Assembly: GCA_964406155.1 (NCBI GenBank)
Contig: CAYOQR010000016.1
Span: 1-64,000 of the forward strand
Reading direction: 5' to 3'
From: Dongia_B sp964406155
GTDB taxonomy: Bacteria > Pseudomonadota > Alphaproteobacteria > Dongiales > Dongiaceae
Length of the DNA stretch: 64,000 nucleotides
A program made the position numbers and the translations under genes. The notes below the pieces were generated by a model that saw only the letters and a program-made list of their open reading frames with translations, was not told where the DNA came from and ran no database searches. Positions 18,271-25,922 of this stretch are shown in pieces. The stretch's first letter is position 1; the number at the start of each line of letters is the position of its first letter.

Positions 18271-18357
18271 GATTTGCTCCCTTTCAATGCCTTCGGTCGC
18301 GATGGGCCGTGATCGAGGCAGACAATCCTGCGACTCATGCCGGAATGCCGGCCCGAA

Positions 18358-18407
18358 TGCGATGCTTTTAGATTGAAGTATGTTTGCTTCAATCTAAAAG
18401 CATCGCA
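18358..18407. repeat. Perfect 21-bp inverted repeat, palindromic repeat family copy A
   Basis: The left arm 18358-18378 (TGCGATGCTTTTAGATTGAAG) is exactly complementary to the right arm 18387-18407 around the 8-base loop TATGTTTG. Related sequences with the core GATTG(A)/(T)CAATCT(A/G)AAAGC(ATCG) occur near 30343, 51240 and 52281. Confidence 0.9.
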
Positions 18408-18422
18408 CTCTAATTTATAGAG
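18408..18422. repeat. Small inverted repeat between the two larger palindromes
   Basis: CTCTA and TAGAG flank ATTTA. It directly abuts copy A and precedes the next palindrome. Confidence 0.6.
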
Positions 18423-18430
18423 TAGAGGTG

Positions 18431-18480
18431 GATTCAGCTCACAAGCGGAAACGCCAGGGCGATTCCGCTTGTGAGCATCC
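18431..18480. repeat. Perfect 14-bp inverted repeat with outer GGAT/ATCC pairing
   Basis: GCTCACAAGCGGAA (18437-18450) pairs exactly with TTCCGCTTGTGAGC (18463-18476) around a 12-base loop. GGAT at 18431 and ATCC at 18477 extend the stem across a three-base bulge. The following ATCCGGCTCTAT also occurs near 51221. Confidence 0.88.
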
Positions 18481-18573
18481 GGCTCTATCATCGACGAAGG
18501 CCATCCGGCTGGCAAGCGACCCGCCGCTCGGCCGGCATGACGGCACGAAATCGATCTTATCGGCCTGTGGGGA

Positions 18574-19338
18574 ATGATGCGCAACCCGAACCATATCCTG
18601 ATCACCGGCGCCAGTTCCGGCCTCGGCGCCGCCTTGGCACTGGCCTATGCCACACCCGGGCGCCGGCTGGTCCTGGGCGGCCGGGCGGCGGATCGCCTTC
18701 AGGATGTCGCCACCCAATGCCGCCAAGCCGGCGCCACGGTCGAGACGGCCCTGATCGATGTCGGCGATGCGGTGGCGATGGCCGACTGGATCACCGCCGC
18801 CGATAACGTGGCACCGCTCGATCTCGCCATCGCCAATGCCGGCATTTCCGGCGGCACCCATGGCGGCAATGAAAGCGACGAGCAGGTCAGGGCGATCTTC
18901 CGGATCAATGTCGATGGCGTGCTCAATTCCGTCCTGCCGCTGCTGCCGCGCATGGCGGCCCGCCGCCGGGGCCAGATCGCCCTGATGGCCTCGCTCGCCG
19001 GCTATCGCGGCTTTCCGGGCGCGCCAGCCTATTGCGCCAGCAAGGCAGCGGTGAAGGTCTGGGGCGAGGCCTTGCGCGGGCAGATGGCGGCACAGGGCGT
19101 CGCCGTCAATGTGATCATGCCCGGCTATGTGAAGAGCCCGATGACGGATGCGAATGATTTCGCCATGCCGTTCCTGATGCCGGCGGAGCGCGCCGCCCGC
19201 ATCATCCGCGACGGTCTCGCACGCGACCGCGCCCGCATCGCCTTTCCCTGGCCGACCGCGCTGGTGGCCTGGCTGATCGGCACACTCTCGCCTGCTTTGA
19301 CGGATCCGATCCTCGCACGGCTGCCGAAGAAGGGCTGA
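18574..19338 (+). CDS. SDR family NAD(P)-dependent oxidoreductase
   Basis: This is a 254-residue classical short-chain dehydrogenase. It has the nucleotide-binding TGASSGLGAALA (about 11-22), IANAGISGG, the catalytic serine in LMASLAGYRGFPG and the YCASK active site (Tyr about 153, Lys about 157). A hydrophobic stretch near 225-245 (ALVAWLIGTLSPAL) may anchor it to the membrane. It runs opposite to its neighbours and converges on mltG with only four bases between the stops. It interrupts the mltG-yicC-gmk order seen in related genomes, next to palindromic repeats, which suggests insertion. Substrate unknown. Confidence 0.9.
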   Translation: MMRNPNHILITGASSGLGAALALAYATPGRRLVLGGRAADRLQDVATQCRQAGATVETALIDVGDAVAMADWITAADNVAPLDLAIANAGISGGTHGGNESDEQVRAIFRINVDGVLNSVLPLLPRMAARRRGQIALMASLAGYRGFPGAPAYCASKAAVKVWGEALRGQMAAQGVAVNVIMPGYVKSPMTDANDFAMPFLMPAERAARIIRDGLARDRARIAFPWPTALVAWLIGTLSPALTDPILARLPKKG

Positions 19339-19342
19339 CAGC

Positions 19343-20332
19343 TCAGTTGCCGGTGGAGGCCTTCTGCACCTTGCGCCAATTGGCGACGTTCTTGTTGTGC
19401 TCGTCCAGCGTCGCCGCGAAGGCATGCCCGCCGGTACCGTCGGCAACGAAATAAAGATCCTTGCTCTTGATCGGATGCAACACCGCCTTCAGGGCCTCGA
19501 CGCCGGGATTGGAGATCGGTGCTGGCGGCAAGCCGGTATTGACATAGGTATTGTACGGGCTGGCGGTCTTCAGGTCGTCATAGGTCAATGCCCGGTCGAG
19601 CCGCTTCTTGCCGTTGGTAATCGCGAAGATGACGGTCGGATCGGATTGCAGCGGCATGCCGAGCTTGATCCGATTATAGAAAACGGCCGCGACATGCGCG
19701 CGCTCGTCCCGCTGCCCGGTTTCCTTTTCGACCACCGAGGCGAGGACCACGGCCTCCTCCGGCTTGCTCAGCGGGATGTTCTTGTCGCGGTCATCCCAGA
19801 GCTTCTGCAGCATCGCCGTCATGTCGCGCTGCATGCGATCGACCAGGGCGGTGCGCGTCTCGCCGCGCAGATAGAGATAGGTTTCCGGCAACAGGGCGCC
19901 TTCCGACGGCGTGCTCGGCATGTCGCCTTCCAGCAGCGGTGTGCCCTTCAGAATGTCGAAGATCTCTGCGACGGTCAGCCCTTCGGGAATCGTGACCTTG
20001 TGCTTGACCGTCTTGCCGTCGATCATCAGCCGCATCGCCGCGCGAGAGCTGACGCCTGCGGGGAAATCATATTCGCCGGCCTGCAACGACTTGCCCTGCG
20101 AGGTCAGGCGCACGCCCAGGGTGAAGGCGAGCGGATCGTCGATCACCTGCTGGTCGGCCAGCATCGCAGCGATCGTCGAGACGCCCACTCCCTTGGGAAT
20201 GACGATGGTGGTTTCCGCGCGCGAAGGACCGGCGGCGTTGAAATCGCGCCACAGGGAATAGGCGTAGCCGCCGAGCCCGGCGAGGGCCAGCACCAGGGCG
20301 GCGACGAGGAAGATGACGAGTCGCCGTTTCAT
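19343..20332 (-). CDS. mltG: Endolytic murein transglycosylase MltG
   Basis: MltG cleaves nascent peptidoglycan strands at the inner membrane and is thought to end glycan elongation. The 329-residue protein has one N-terminal membrane helix (about 5-26), a LysM-like small domain, and the YceG catalytic domain with ASVVEKETGQRDE near 198-210, which carries the catalytic glutamate. VFYNRIKLGMPLQSDPTVIFA and the PYNTYVNTGLPPAPISNPG motif follow. It is immediately downstream of fabF (28 bases), as in many proteobacteria. Confidence 0.96.
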   Translation of the reverse strand: MKRRLVIFLVAALVLALAGLGGYAYSLWRDFNAAGPSRAETTIVIPKGVGVSTIAAMLADQQVIDDPLAFTLGVRLTSQGKSLQAGEYDFPAGVSSRAAMRLMIDGKTVKHKVTIPEGLTVAEIFDILKGTPLLEGDMPSTPSEGALLPETYLYLRGETRTALVDRMQRDMTAMLQKLWDDRDKNIPLSKPEEAVVLASVVEKETGQRDERAHVAAVFYNRIKLGMPLQSDPTVIFAITNGKKRLDRALTYDDLKTASPYNTYVNTGLPPAPISNPGVEALKAVLHPIKSKDLYFVADGTGGHAFAATLDEHNKNVANWRKVQKASTGN

Positions 20333-20360
20333 GTCACGTGCCTGTACCGGCTTTGGCGGT

Positions 20361-21623
20361 TCAGCGCGGCCCGACGAAAATCAGGCTGGCATTGGTGCCG
20401 CCGAAGCCGAAGGAATTCGACAGAGCGGTCCGGATCGGCCGCTGCCGCGCCTGCTTCGGCGCGAGATCGATGTCGCAGCCATCCGACGGATCGTTGAGAT
20501 TGAGCGTCGGCGGCGCCACCTGATCGCGCAAGGCGAGGATCGAGAAGATCGCCTCGACCGCGCCGGCGGCTCCCAGCAGATGACCGATCGCCGATTTGGT
20601 CGAGGACATGGTCAGCTTATAAGCATGGTCGCCGAACAGGCGCTTCACGGCGCCAAGCTCGATCTCGTCGCCGAGCGGCGTCGAGGTGCCATGGGCGTTG
20701 ATGTAGTCGATGTCCTCGACATTCAGCTTGGCCCGCTTCAGGGCCGCCTGCATGGCGCGAAAGCCGCCATTGCCGTCTTCCGACGGGGCGGTGATGTGAT
20801 AGGCATCGCCGCTCAGGCCATAACCGACAAGTTCGGCGTAGATATGAGCGCCGCGCTTCTTGGCGTGCTCGTATTCTTCCAGCACGACGACGCCCGCGCC
20901 TTCGCCCATGACGAAACCGTCACGGCCCTTGTCCCAGGGGCGCGAGGCTTCGGTCGGCGTATCGTTATAGCCGGTGGACAGGGCACGTGCGGCGGCGAAG
21001 CCGGCAATGCCGATGCGGCAAATGGTCGATTCCGCGCCGCCGGCAACCATGACGTCGGCGTCGTCGAAGGCGATCAACCGTGCCGCGTCGCCAATCGCGT
21101 GACTGCCGGTCGCGCAGGCCGTGACCACCGAATGATTGGGGCCCTTGAAGCCGTAGCGGATCGAGACATGGCCCGAGGCCAGATTGATCAGGCAGGAGGG
21201 AATGAAGAAGGGGCTGACCCGGCGCGGACCCTTTTCATGCAGCACCAGCGAGGTCTCGTAGATGCCCTGCAGGCCGCCGATACCCGAGCCGATGATGACG
21301 CCGGTGCGTTCCTTGTCCTCGTCGCTCTCGGCGACCCAGCCTGAATTCGCCACCGCCTCCTGGGCCGCCGCCATCGCCAAGACGATGAAGGGGTCCATCT
21401 TCTTCTGGTCCTTGGGCGTGACGTAATCATCGGCATTGAATTTGCCCGAAGCCGTATCGCCCAGCGGGACCTGGCCGGCGACCTTGCACGGCAGGTCGGA
21501 TACATCGCAGGACTGAATGCCGCTGATGCCGGATTCCGCGTTCAGCAGGCGTTTCCAGACATGTTCCACGCCCACCCCCAACGGGGAGACGATGCCCATT
21601 CCGGTGACGACGACTCGGCGCAT
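20361..21623 (-). CDS. fabF: Beta-ketoacyl-ACP synthase II FabF
   Basis: FabF condenses malonyl-ACP with acyl-ACP in each elongation round. The 420-residue protein has the full Cys-His-His triad: Cys170 in VVTACATGSHAIGDA, His311 in INAHGTSTPLGDE and His348 in KSAIGHLLGAAGAVEA. The C-terminal SNSFGFGGTNASLIF loop is intact. It follows acpP by about 146 bases and is co-directional with fabD, fabG and mltG. Confidence 0.97.
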   Translation of the reverse strand: MRRVVVTGMGIVSPLGVGVEHVWKRLLNAESGISGIQSCDVSDLPCKVAGQVPLGDTASGKFNADDYVTPKDQKKMDPFIVLAMAAAQEAVANSGWVAESDEDKERTGVIIGSGIGGLQGIYETSLVLHEKGPRRVSPFFIPSCLINLASGHVSIRYGFKGPNHSVVTACATGSHAIGDAARLIAFDDADVMVAGGAESTICRIGIAGFAAARALSTGYNDTPTEASRPWDKGRDGFVMGEGAGVVVLEEYEHAKKRGAHIYAELVGYGLSGDAYHITAPSEDGNGGFRAMQAALKRAKLNVEDIDYINAHGTSTPLGDEIELGAVKRLFGDHAYKLTMSSTKSAIGHLLGAAGAVEAIFSILALRDQVAPPTLNLNDPSDGCDIDLAPKQARQRPIRTALSNSFGFGGTNASLIFVGPR

Positions 21624-21769
21624 GACGATCCTTCAGTCCTGTATCAAAAATGATTTTCCGCCGCCATATCGGGCGACGCTGCAACCGCCGGCGGGCGGCG
21701 TGTCGGGCTGCCCCGGTGACGATTCCGGCAAGACCGGAACGGCAACGGGACAGCCGCAGCCGGGTGGCC

Positions 21770-22006
21770 TTAGGAAGCCTTCGACTTGATGAAGTCGATG
21801 GCGTCCTTCACGGTCTGGATCTTTTCCGCCGCGTCATCGGGAATTTCGCAGCCGAATTCCTCTTCGAACGCCATCACCAGCTCGACCGTATCCAGGCTGT
21901 CGGCGCCCAGATCGTCGATGAAATTGGCGGTCTCGGTGACCTTCGCCTCGTCAACGCCGAGATGCTCGATCACAATCTTCTTCACCCGTTCGGCAATGTC
22001 GCTCAT
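21770..22006 (-). CDS. acpP: Acyl carrier protein
   Basis: This is a 78-residue acidic helical carrier. Ser37 in the DSLDTVELVMAFEEEFG motif receives the 4-phosphopantetheine arm on which fatty acids are built. The ATG at 22006 has a strong GAGGAAAG site. A 318-base gap on the fabG side gives it its own promoter region, fitting the high expression expected of AcpP. Confidence 0.98.
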   Translation of the reverse strand: MSDIAERVKKIVIEHLGVDEAKVTETANFIDDLGADSLDTVELVMAFEEEFGCEIPDDAAEKIQTVKDAIDFIKSKAS

Positions 22007-22324
22007 CTTTATCTTTCCTCGATGTTCCGGCCCTGCTGATTGAAACCGGCTCTCCCCGGTCGGATCGGCAGCGACCCTAAACTGTCCTAACCCGTGGTAA
22101 CGTCACCCAAATGACATCGCCTTCGCCGAGATCGGCTGGCCGGTTGTCCCGGGCCGCCGCTTCGGCGCTCGACGATTCGGTCATGCCCCCGTCTTCCATT
22201 ATCGGCCGGATGCGCGACGACATATTTATATAAGCCACGCGCAACCGCATCCAAGCATTTCCGCGGCTCACTTAACATAGTTGCCGGGCTTTGACCAGAC
22301 GCCGGGTAAACCGCAAAAACCCCG
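22007..22324. other. acpP upstream region
   Basis: The 318 bases between acpP and fabG contain short open frames with no family signature, and an AT-rich patch holding a likely acpP promoter near 22225-22254. Confidence 0.5.
22225..22254 (-). promoter_or_regulatory. Putative acpP promoter
   Basis: On the minus strand TTGGAT (22254-22249) is followed after 18 bases by TATAAA (22230-22225), in the AT-rich patch of an otherwise GC-rich spacer. The untranslated leader would be about 210 bases. Confidence 0.4.
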
Positions 22325-23062
22325 TCAAATCATAGCCATGCCACCATTCACATGGAGCGTTTGGCCGGTCACGTAGCCGGCCTCGTCGCTGGCAAGGTAG
22401 ACGGTGGCGGCGGCGATATCGTCGCTCTGGCCCAGCCGGCCGGCCGGAATCGCCCCCAGCATGCGGGATTTCTGGTCATCGGTCAGGACATCGGTCATGG
22501 CCGTGGCAATGAAGCCCGGGGCGATACAATTCACGGTGATGCCGCGCGAGGCGACTTCCTGGGCCAGCGATTTCGCCATGCCGATCATGCCGGCCTTGGC
22601 CGCTGCGTAATTGGCCTGCCCGGCATTGCCGGTGACGCCGACGATGGAGGTAATGCCGATGATGCGGCCCCAGCGGCGCTTCATCATGCCCTTCATGGCT
22701 GCCCGGGAGAGCCGGAAACCAGCCGTCAGATTGACGTCCAGCACCTTCTGCCAATCCTCGTCCTTGAGGCGCAGGGCCAGCATGTCCCGAGTCAGGCCAG
22801 CATTGTTGACCAGGATATCGAGCTGGCCCATGGCCGCTTCGGCCTGCTTCACCAGTTCCTCGGTCGCTGCCGGATCGCCGAGATCGCAGGGCAGCACATG
22901 GGTCCGCCCGCCCAGCTCCGCCGCCACGTTGTCGAGCGCCTCGCGCCGCGTGCCGGAGAGGGCGACCACCGCCCCCTGGGCATGCAGCGCCTTGGCGATG
23001 GCCCCGCCGATGCCACCCGAAGCGCCGGTCACCAGCGCCGTTTTACCCGTCAGATTGAACAT
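22325..23062 (-). CDS. fabG: 3-oxoacyl-ACP reductase FabG
   Basis: FabG reduces beta-ketoacyl-ACP with NADPH in fatty-acid elongation. The 245-residue SDR has TGASGGIG at 12-19, NNAG at 86-89, and the catalytic Ser139, Tyr152 and Lys156 in ITSIVGVTGNAGQANYAAAK. The C-terminal AAATVYLASDEAGYVTGQTL and NGGMAMI are diagnostic of FabG rather than a general SDR. It lies between fabD and acpP on the same strand, in the standard order. Confidence 0.97.
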   Translation of the reverse strand: MFNLTGKTALVTGASGGIGGAIAKALHAQGAVVALSGTRREALDNVAAELGGRTHVLPCDLGDPAATEELVKQAEAAMGQLDILVNNAGLTRDMLALRLKDEDWQKVLDVNLTAGFRLSRAAMKGMMKRRWGRIIGITSIVGVTGNAGQANYAAAKAGMIGMAKSLAQEVASRGITVNCIAPGFIATAMTDVLTDDQKSRMLGAIPAGRLGQSDDIAAATVYLASDEAGYVTGQTLHVNGGMAMI

Positions 23063-23115
23063 AACTCTGCCTTCCCGCGAAAAGTGTCTGATGGTGCCGG
23101 TCTTGCACGAGCTGG

Positions 23116-23143
23116 TCTTACGCCAGCAGATCTTACGCCAGCA
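23116..23143. repeat. 15-bp-period tandem duplication spanning the fabD stop codon
   Basis: TCTTACGCCAGCA occurs at 23116-23128 and 23131-23143 (plus-strand reading). On the coding strand it duplicates CTG-GCG-TAA in frame, so fabD ends with a stop and, five codons on, a second copy of the same Leu-Ala-stop. Confidence 0.85.
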
Positions 23144-24083
23144 CCTTGAGAACCGCCTCGATATCGGCGGGAGTGCCGGCCGACTGGCTCTCGATTTCCT
23201 TGTCGATGCGCTTGATCAGGCCGGCCAGCACCTTGCCGGCGCCAAGCTCGATCACCTGATGCACGCCCGCCGCCTTCATGGCGATGACCGATTCCCGCCA
23301 GCGCACGGTGCCCGTCACCTGTTCCACCAGTTGCCGGCGGATGGTGGCCGGATCGCTGACCGGCTGGGCGGTGACATTGGCGATCAGCGGCACGACCGGC
23401 ATGGCGATTTCCGCCGTCTCCAGCGCCGCCGCCATGGCCTCGGCCGCCGGCTGCATCAGCGGGCAATGGAAGGGAGCGGATACCGGCAGGATGACGCTGC
23501 GCTTGGCACCCTGTTCGGCCGCCAGGGTAACGGCCTTCTCGACCGCTTCCTTGTGGCCGGAAACCACCACCTGGCCGGGCGCGTTGTCATTGGCGGCGGC
23601 ACAGACCTTGCCGGTCGCCTTCGCGGCCTCGGCGGCGATCGCCTGGGCCTGGTCGAAATCAAGCCCGAGCAAAGCGGCCATGGCGCCGACCCCGACCGGG
23701 ACCGCCTTCTGCATGGCCTGGCCGCGCAGCTTCAGGAGCCGCGCCGTATCCGGAAGCTTCAGGCTGCCCGCAGCCGCCAAAGCGGAATATTCGCCGAGCG
23801 AATGCCCAGCCACGAAATCGGCCTTGTCGGCCAGCCGCCAGCCGCCCTCGGCCTCGGCCACCCGCAAGGCAGCGATGCTGACCGCCATCAGGGCGGGCTG
23901 GGCGTTTTCCGTCAGCGTGAGGTCGGCTTCCGGTCCCTCGAACATCAGGTGGCTGAGCTTCTGCGACAGCGCCTCGTCAACTTCCTGGAAAACATGCCGG
24001 GCGGCCTGGAATGCCTCGGCCAACGCCTTGCCCATGCCCACCGCCTGCGATCCCTGTCCCGGAAAGACGAAAGCCCGCGCCAT
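23133..24083 (-). CDS. fabD: Malonyl-CoA-ACP transacylase FabD
   Basis: FabD loads malonyl units onto ACP. The protein of 316 residues from the ATG at 24083 (MARAFVFPGQGSQAVGMG) shows the nucleophile Ser95 in GHSLGEYS, the preceding AGHSLGE context, His206 in VSAPFHCPLM and the Gln in the FPGQGSQ loop. The nine codons upstream of this start lack a family match. A GGGGTGG site precedes the ATG. It is the first gene of the fab cluster. Confidence 0.96.
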   Translation of the reverse strand: MARAFVFPGQGSQAVGMGKALAEAFQAARHVFQEVDEALSQKLSHLMFEGPEADLTLTENAQPALMAVSIAALRVAEAEGGWRLADKADFVAGHSLGEYSALAAAGSLKLPDTARLLKLRGQAMQKAVPVGVGAMAALLGLDFDQAQAIAAEAAKATGKVCAAANDNAPGQVVVSGHKEAVEKAVTLAAEQGAKRSVILPVSAPFHCPLMQPAAEAMAAALETAEIAMPVVPLIANVTAQPVSDPATIRRQLVEQVTGTVRWRESVIAMKAAGVHQVIELGAGKVLAGLIKRIDKEIESQSAGTPADIEAVLKVLA

Positions 24084-24230
24084 CTGCCACCCCAATTTTG
24101 TTAAGACCAATGATTGTTAAGATAGGTTAATACATTGCCCCTTCGGGCTTTTCTGGCCGGCATAGATACCGGGCGGGTCCGCCAAGTCAAGCCGAGGTCG
24201 GGCCGTGCCGCCGCGACCGCCCGCCAAGCC

Positions 24231-24258
24231 TTGCATTCCGGCCGCCGATCTGTATAGT
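24231..24258 (+). promoter_or_regulatory. Putative promoter of the rpsF-rpsR-rplI operon
   Basis: TTGCAT (24231-24236), a 16-base spacer and TATAGT (24253-24258) match the sigma-70 consensus well and face rpsF. Confidence 0.6.
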
Positions 24259-24408
24259 TCGCCGCCTCAACCCTGCCGGTCTCCGTCCTGGGCAGCTTTT
24301 TGTTGTGTAAGGACAGGCGCTTCGCCCCGTGAGATCGGCTAGGCCCGGCAAGCTGATGCGGCCACGCCCTCTTCCATCGGATCTCCGGCGGCAGCGGGTC
24401 CAACCCCA

Positions 24409-24422
24409 GCACCGGACCGTGC
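24409..24422 (+). promoter_or_regulatory. Candidate S6:S18 binding hairpin in the rpsF leader
   Basis: GCAC and GTGC enclose CGGACC, so the hairpin presents CCG-type sequence 26 bases ahead of rpsF. Ribosomal S6:S18 leaders use a CCG-bearing hairpin for feedback. The match is short and the call is tentative. Confidence 0.3.
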
Positions 24423-24447
24423 AACAGCCAGAGGGAGCCATCAGCAG

Positions 24448-24939
24448 ATGCCTTTCTACGAGAATATCTTTATTGCGCGTCAGGATGTTTCCGCCGCCCA
24501 GGTGGAAGCGCTGACCGAGCAGTTCGTGGGGATCCTTGAAGCCCAGGGCGGCAAGGCGACCAAGCGCGAATATTGGGGCCTGAAGAGCCTCACCTATCGG
24601 ATCAAGAAGAACCGCAAGGGCCATTACGTCCTCCTCAACATCGACGCGCCTGCCGCGGCGGTGATCGAGATGGAGCGTAACATGCACATCCATGAAGACG
24701 TGCTGCGTCACCTGACGGTGAAGGTCGAGGAACTGGAGGAAGGCCCGTCGGCCATGCTGCAGAGCCGTGGCCGTGACCGCGACGACCGTGGTCCGCGCGA
24801 CCGTGACGACCGTGGCCCGCGTGGCGACCGCGACGATCGCGGCCCCCGTGGCGATCGCGGCCATCGCGACCGCGACGACCGTCTGCGCCCGACCCGCGAC
24901 CGCCAGGAAGCGGCCCAGAGTGAAGGAGATGCCCAATGA
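24448..24939 (+). CDS. rpsF: 30S ribosomal protein S6 with a long Arg/Asp-rich tail
   Basis: S6 binds 16S rRNA with S18 in the platform of the small subunit. Residues 1-95 form the normal S6 fold (MPFYENIFIARQDVS, YWGLKSLTYRIKKNRKGHY, MHIHEDVLRHLTVKVEEL). The remaining residues, to 163, are a tail of repeated DRGPRGDRD-type units, alternating Arg, Asp and Gly. E. coli S6 also has a variable tail that RimK modifies with glutamate. The stop overlaps rpsR by four bases (ATGA). A GAGGGAG site lies ten bases ahead of the ATG. Confidence 0.97.
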   Translation: MPFYENIFIARQDVSAAQVEALTEQFVGILEAQGGKATKREYWGLKSLTYRIKKNRKGHYVLLNIDAPAAAVIEMERNMHIHEDVLRHLTVKVEELEEGPSAMLQSRGRDRDDRGPRDRDDRGPRGDRDDRGPRGDRGHRDRDDRLRPTRDRQEAAQSEGDAQ

Positions 24940-25229
24940 GCGCCGAACGTACCGATTCGCGCCAGGAAGGCGGCCGCGACGGAGCCCGTGGTGGCGCCGG
25001 CGGTGGTCGTCGTCCGTTCTTCCGTCGCCGCAAGTCCTGCCCTTTCTCGGGCGACCAGGCACCGAAGATCGACTACAAGGACGTGAAGCTGCTGCAGCGC
25101 TTCATCTCCGAACGCGGCAAGATCGTGCCGAGCCGTATTACGGCAGTTTCGACCAAGAAGCAGCGTCTGCTCGCCCAGGCGATCAAGCGCGCTCGCTTCC
25201 TCGGCCTCCTGCCCTACGTGATTAAGTAA
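24936..25229 (+). CDS. rpsR: 30S ribosomal protein S18
   Basis: S18 pairs with S6 in the small-subunit platform. The 97-residue protein has the family core RRKSCPFSGDQAPKIDYKD and IVPSRITAVSTKKQRLLAQA, ending RFLGLLPYVIK. The N-terminus carries an extra Gly/Arg-rich stretch (residues 8-29) rich in GGRDGARGG-type sequence. The start overlaps the rpsF stop by four bases, implying translational coupling of the S6:S18 pair. Confidence 0.98.
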   Translation: MSAERTDSRQEGGRDGARGGAGGGRRPFFRRRKSCPFSGDQAPKIDYKDVKLLQRFISERGKIVPSRITAVSTKKQRLLAQAIKRARFLGLLPYVIK

Positions 25230-25242
25230 GGAGGACGGCATT

Positions 25243-25812
25243 ATGGAAGTCATCCTGCTCGAACGGGTCGAGAAGCTGGGTCATATCGGCGATGTGGTGA
25301 AGGTGAAGCCGGGCTTTGCCCGCAACTTCCTGCTGCCGCAGAAGAAGGCCCTGCGCGCGACCGATGCGAACAAGAAGCGCTTCGATGAGCAACGCGCTCA
25401 GATCGAAGCCAACAACCTGAAGCGTCGCCAGGACGCGGAAGGCATCAAGGACCGGGTTGAAGGCCTGAAGATCGTCCTCATCCGCCAGGCCAGCGAAACC
25501 GGCATCCTGTTCGGTTCCGTTGCCGCGCGCGACATCGCCGAAGGCGTGACCAAGGCCGGCTTCACCGTCGATCGCCGCCAGGTGATCATGGACAAGCCGA
25601 TCAAGACGCTGGGCCTGCATCCGGTGCGCGTTGCGCTGCATCCGGAAGTGGTCGTCAATGTGACCGCCAACGTCGCCAAGTCGGAAGACGAAGCCGTGGC
25701 GCAGGAGAAGGCCGGTGGCTTCGTCGTCAAGACCGACGACGACGAGACCGTCGACCTCGACGCCCTGTTGGCGGAAGCCGAACAGGCCCAGGCCCCGGCC
25801 GAGGAAGCGTAA
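25243..25812 (+). CDS. rplI: 50S ribosomal protein L9
   Basis: L9 binds domain V of 23S rRNA and projects from the large subunit; it helps maintain reading frame. The 189-residue protein has the N-terminal MEVILLERVEKLGHIGDVV and GFARNFLLPQKKAL signature, the long central helix and the C-terminal domain. An acidic Ala/Glu-rich tail (about 165-189) goes past the usual length of about 150. The gene follows rpsR by 13 bases with an AAGGAGG site, and ends in a strong terminator. Confidence 0.98.
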   Translation: MEVILLERVEKLGHIGDVVKVKPGFARNFLLPQKKALRATDANKKRFDEQRAQIEANNLKRRQDAEGIKDRVEGLKIVLIRQASETGILFGSVAARDIAEGVTKAGFTVDRRQVIMDKPIKTLGLHPVRVALHPEVVVNVTANVAKSEDEAVAQEKAGGFVVKTDDDETVDLDALLAEAEQAQAPAEEA

Positions 25813-25845
25813 TCCGAGCCCCGTTCAGGGGGTTCCGAGTCGCAG

Positions 25846-25878
25846 AAACGGCCACCCCCGGCGGGGTGGCCGTTTTTC
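25846..25878 (+). terminator. Rho-independent terminator after rplI
   Basis: AACGGCCACCCC pairs exactly with GGGGTGGCCGTT around the loop CGGC, followed by TTTCTTTG. Confidence 0.88.
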
Positions 25879-25884
25879 TTTGTA

Positions 25885-25898
25885 GAAACAGACGTTTC
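25885..25898. promoter_or_regulatory. GAAAC-N4-GTTTC palindrome, first copy upstream of dnaB
   Basis: GAAAC-AGAC-GTTTC lies between the rplI terminator and dnaB. Its centre is 40 bases from that of a second copy. Confidence 0.45.
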
Positions 25899-25922
25899 GT
25901 GATGATCTCCCACAGGGTCATG

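Larger units (their letters stand above)
18271..18573. other. Divergent intergenic region with stacked palindromes
   Basis: The 303 bases separate yicC (minus) from the SDR gene (plus). No gene is visible. The centre is occupied by three consecutive inverted repeats, listed separately, and it must also hold the promoters for both flanking genes. Confidence 0.6.
24084..24447. other. fabD / rpsF divergent region and rpsF leader
   Basis: The 364 bases contain a strong plus-strand promoter at 24231-24258, so the rpsF transcript has a leader of about 180 bases. A small CCG-containing hairpin near 24409 is a candidate S6:S18 autoregulatory element. No gene is seen. Confidence 0.55.

Noticed and set aside
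22077..22271. Small minus-strand open frames upstream of acpP
   Set aside because: They lie across the likely acpP promoter, lack a ribosome site and match nothing known.
24137..24152. GCCC-CTTC-GGGC hairpin followed by TTTTC as a terminator
   Set aside because: The stem is only four pairs and no plus-strand gene ends upstream of it.
24770..24900. The repetitive DNA in the rpsF tail as a CRISPR or tandem-repeat locus
   Set aside because: The repeats are in frame, encode Arg/Asp/Gly units within rpsF, and have no spacers.
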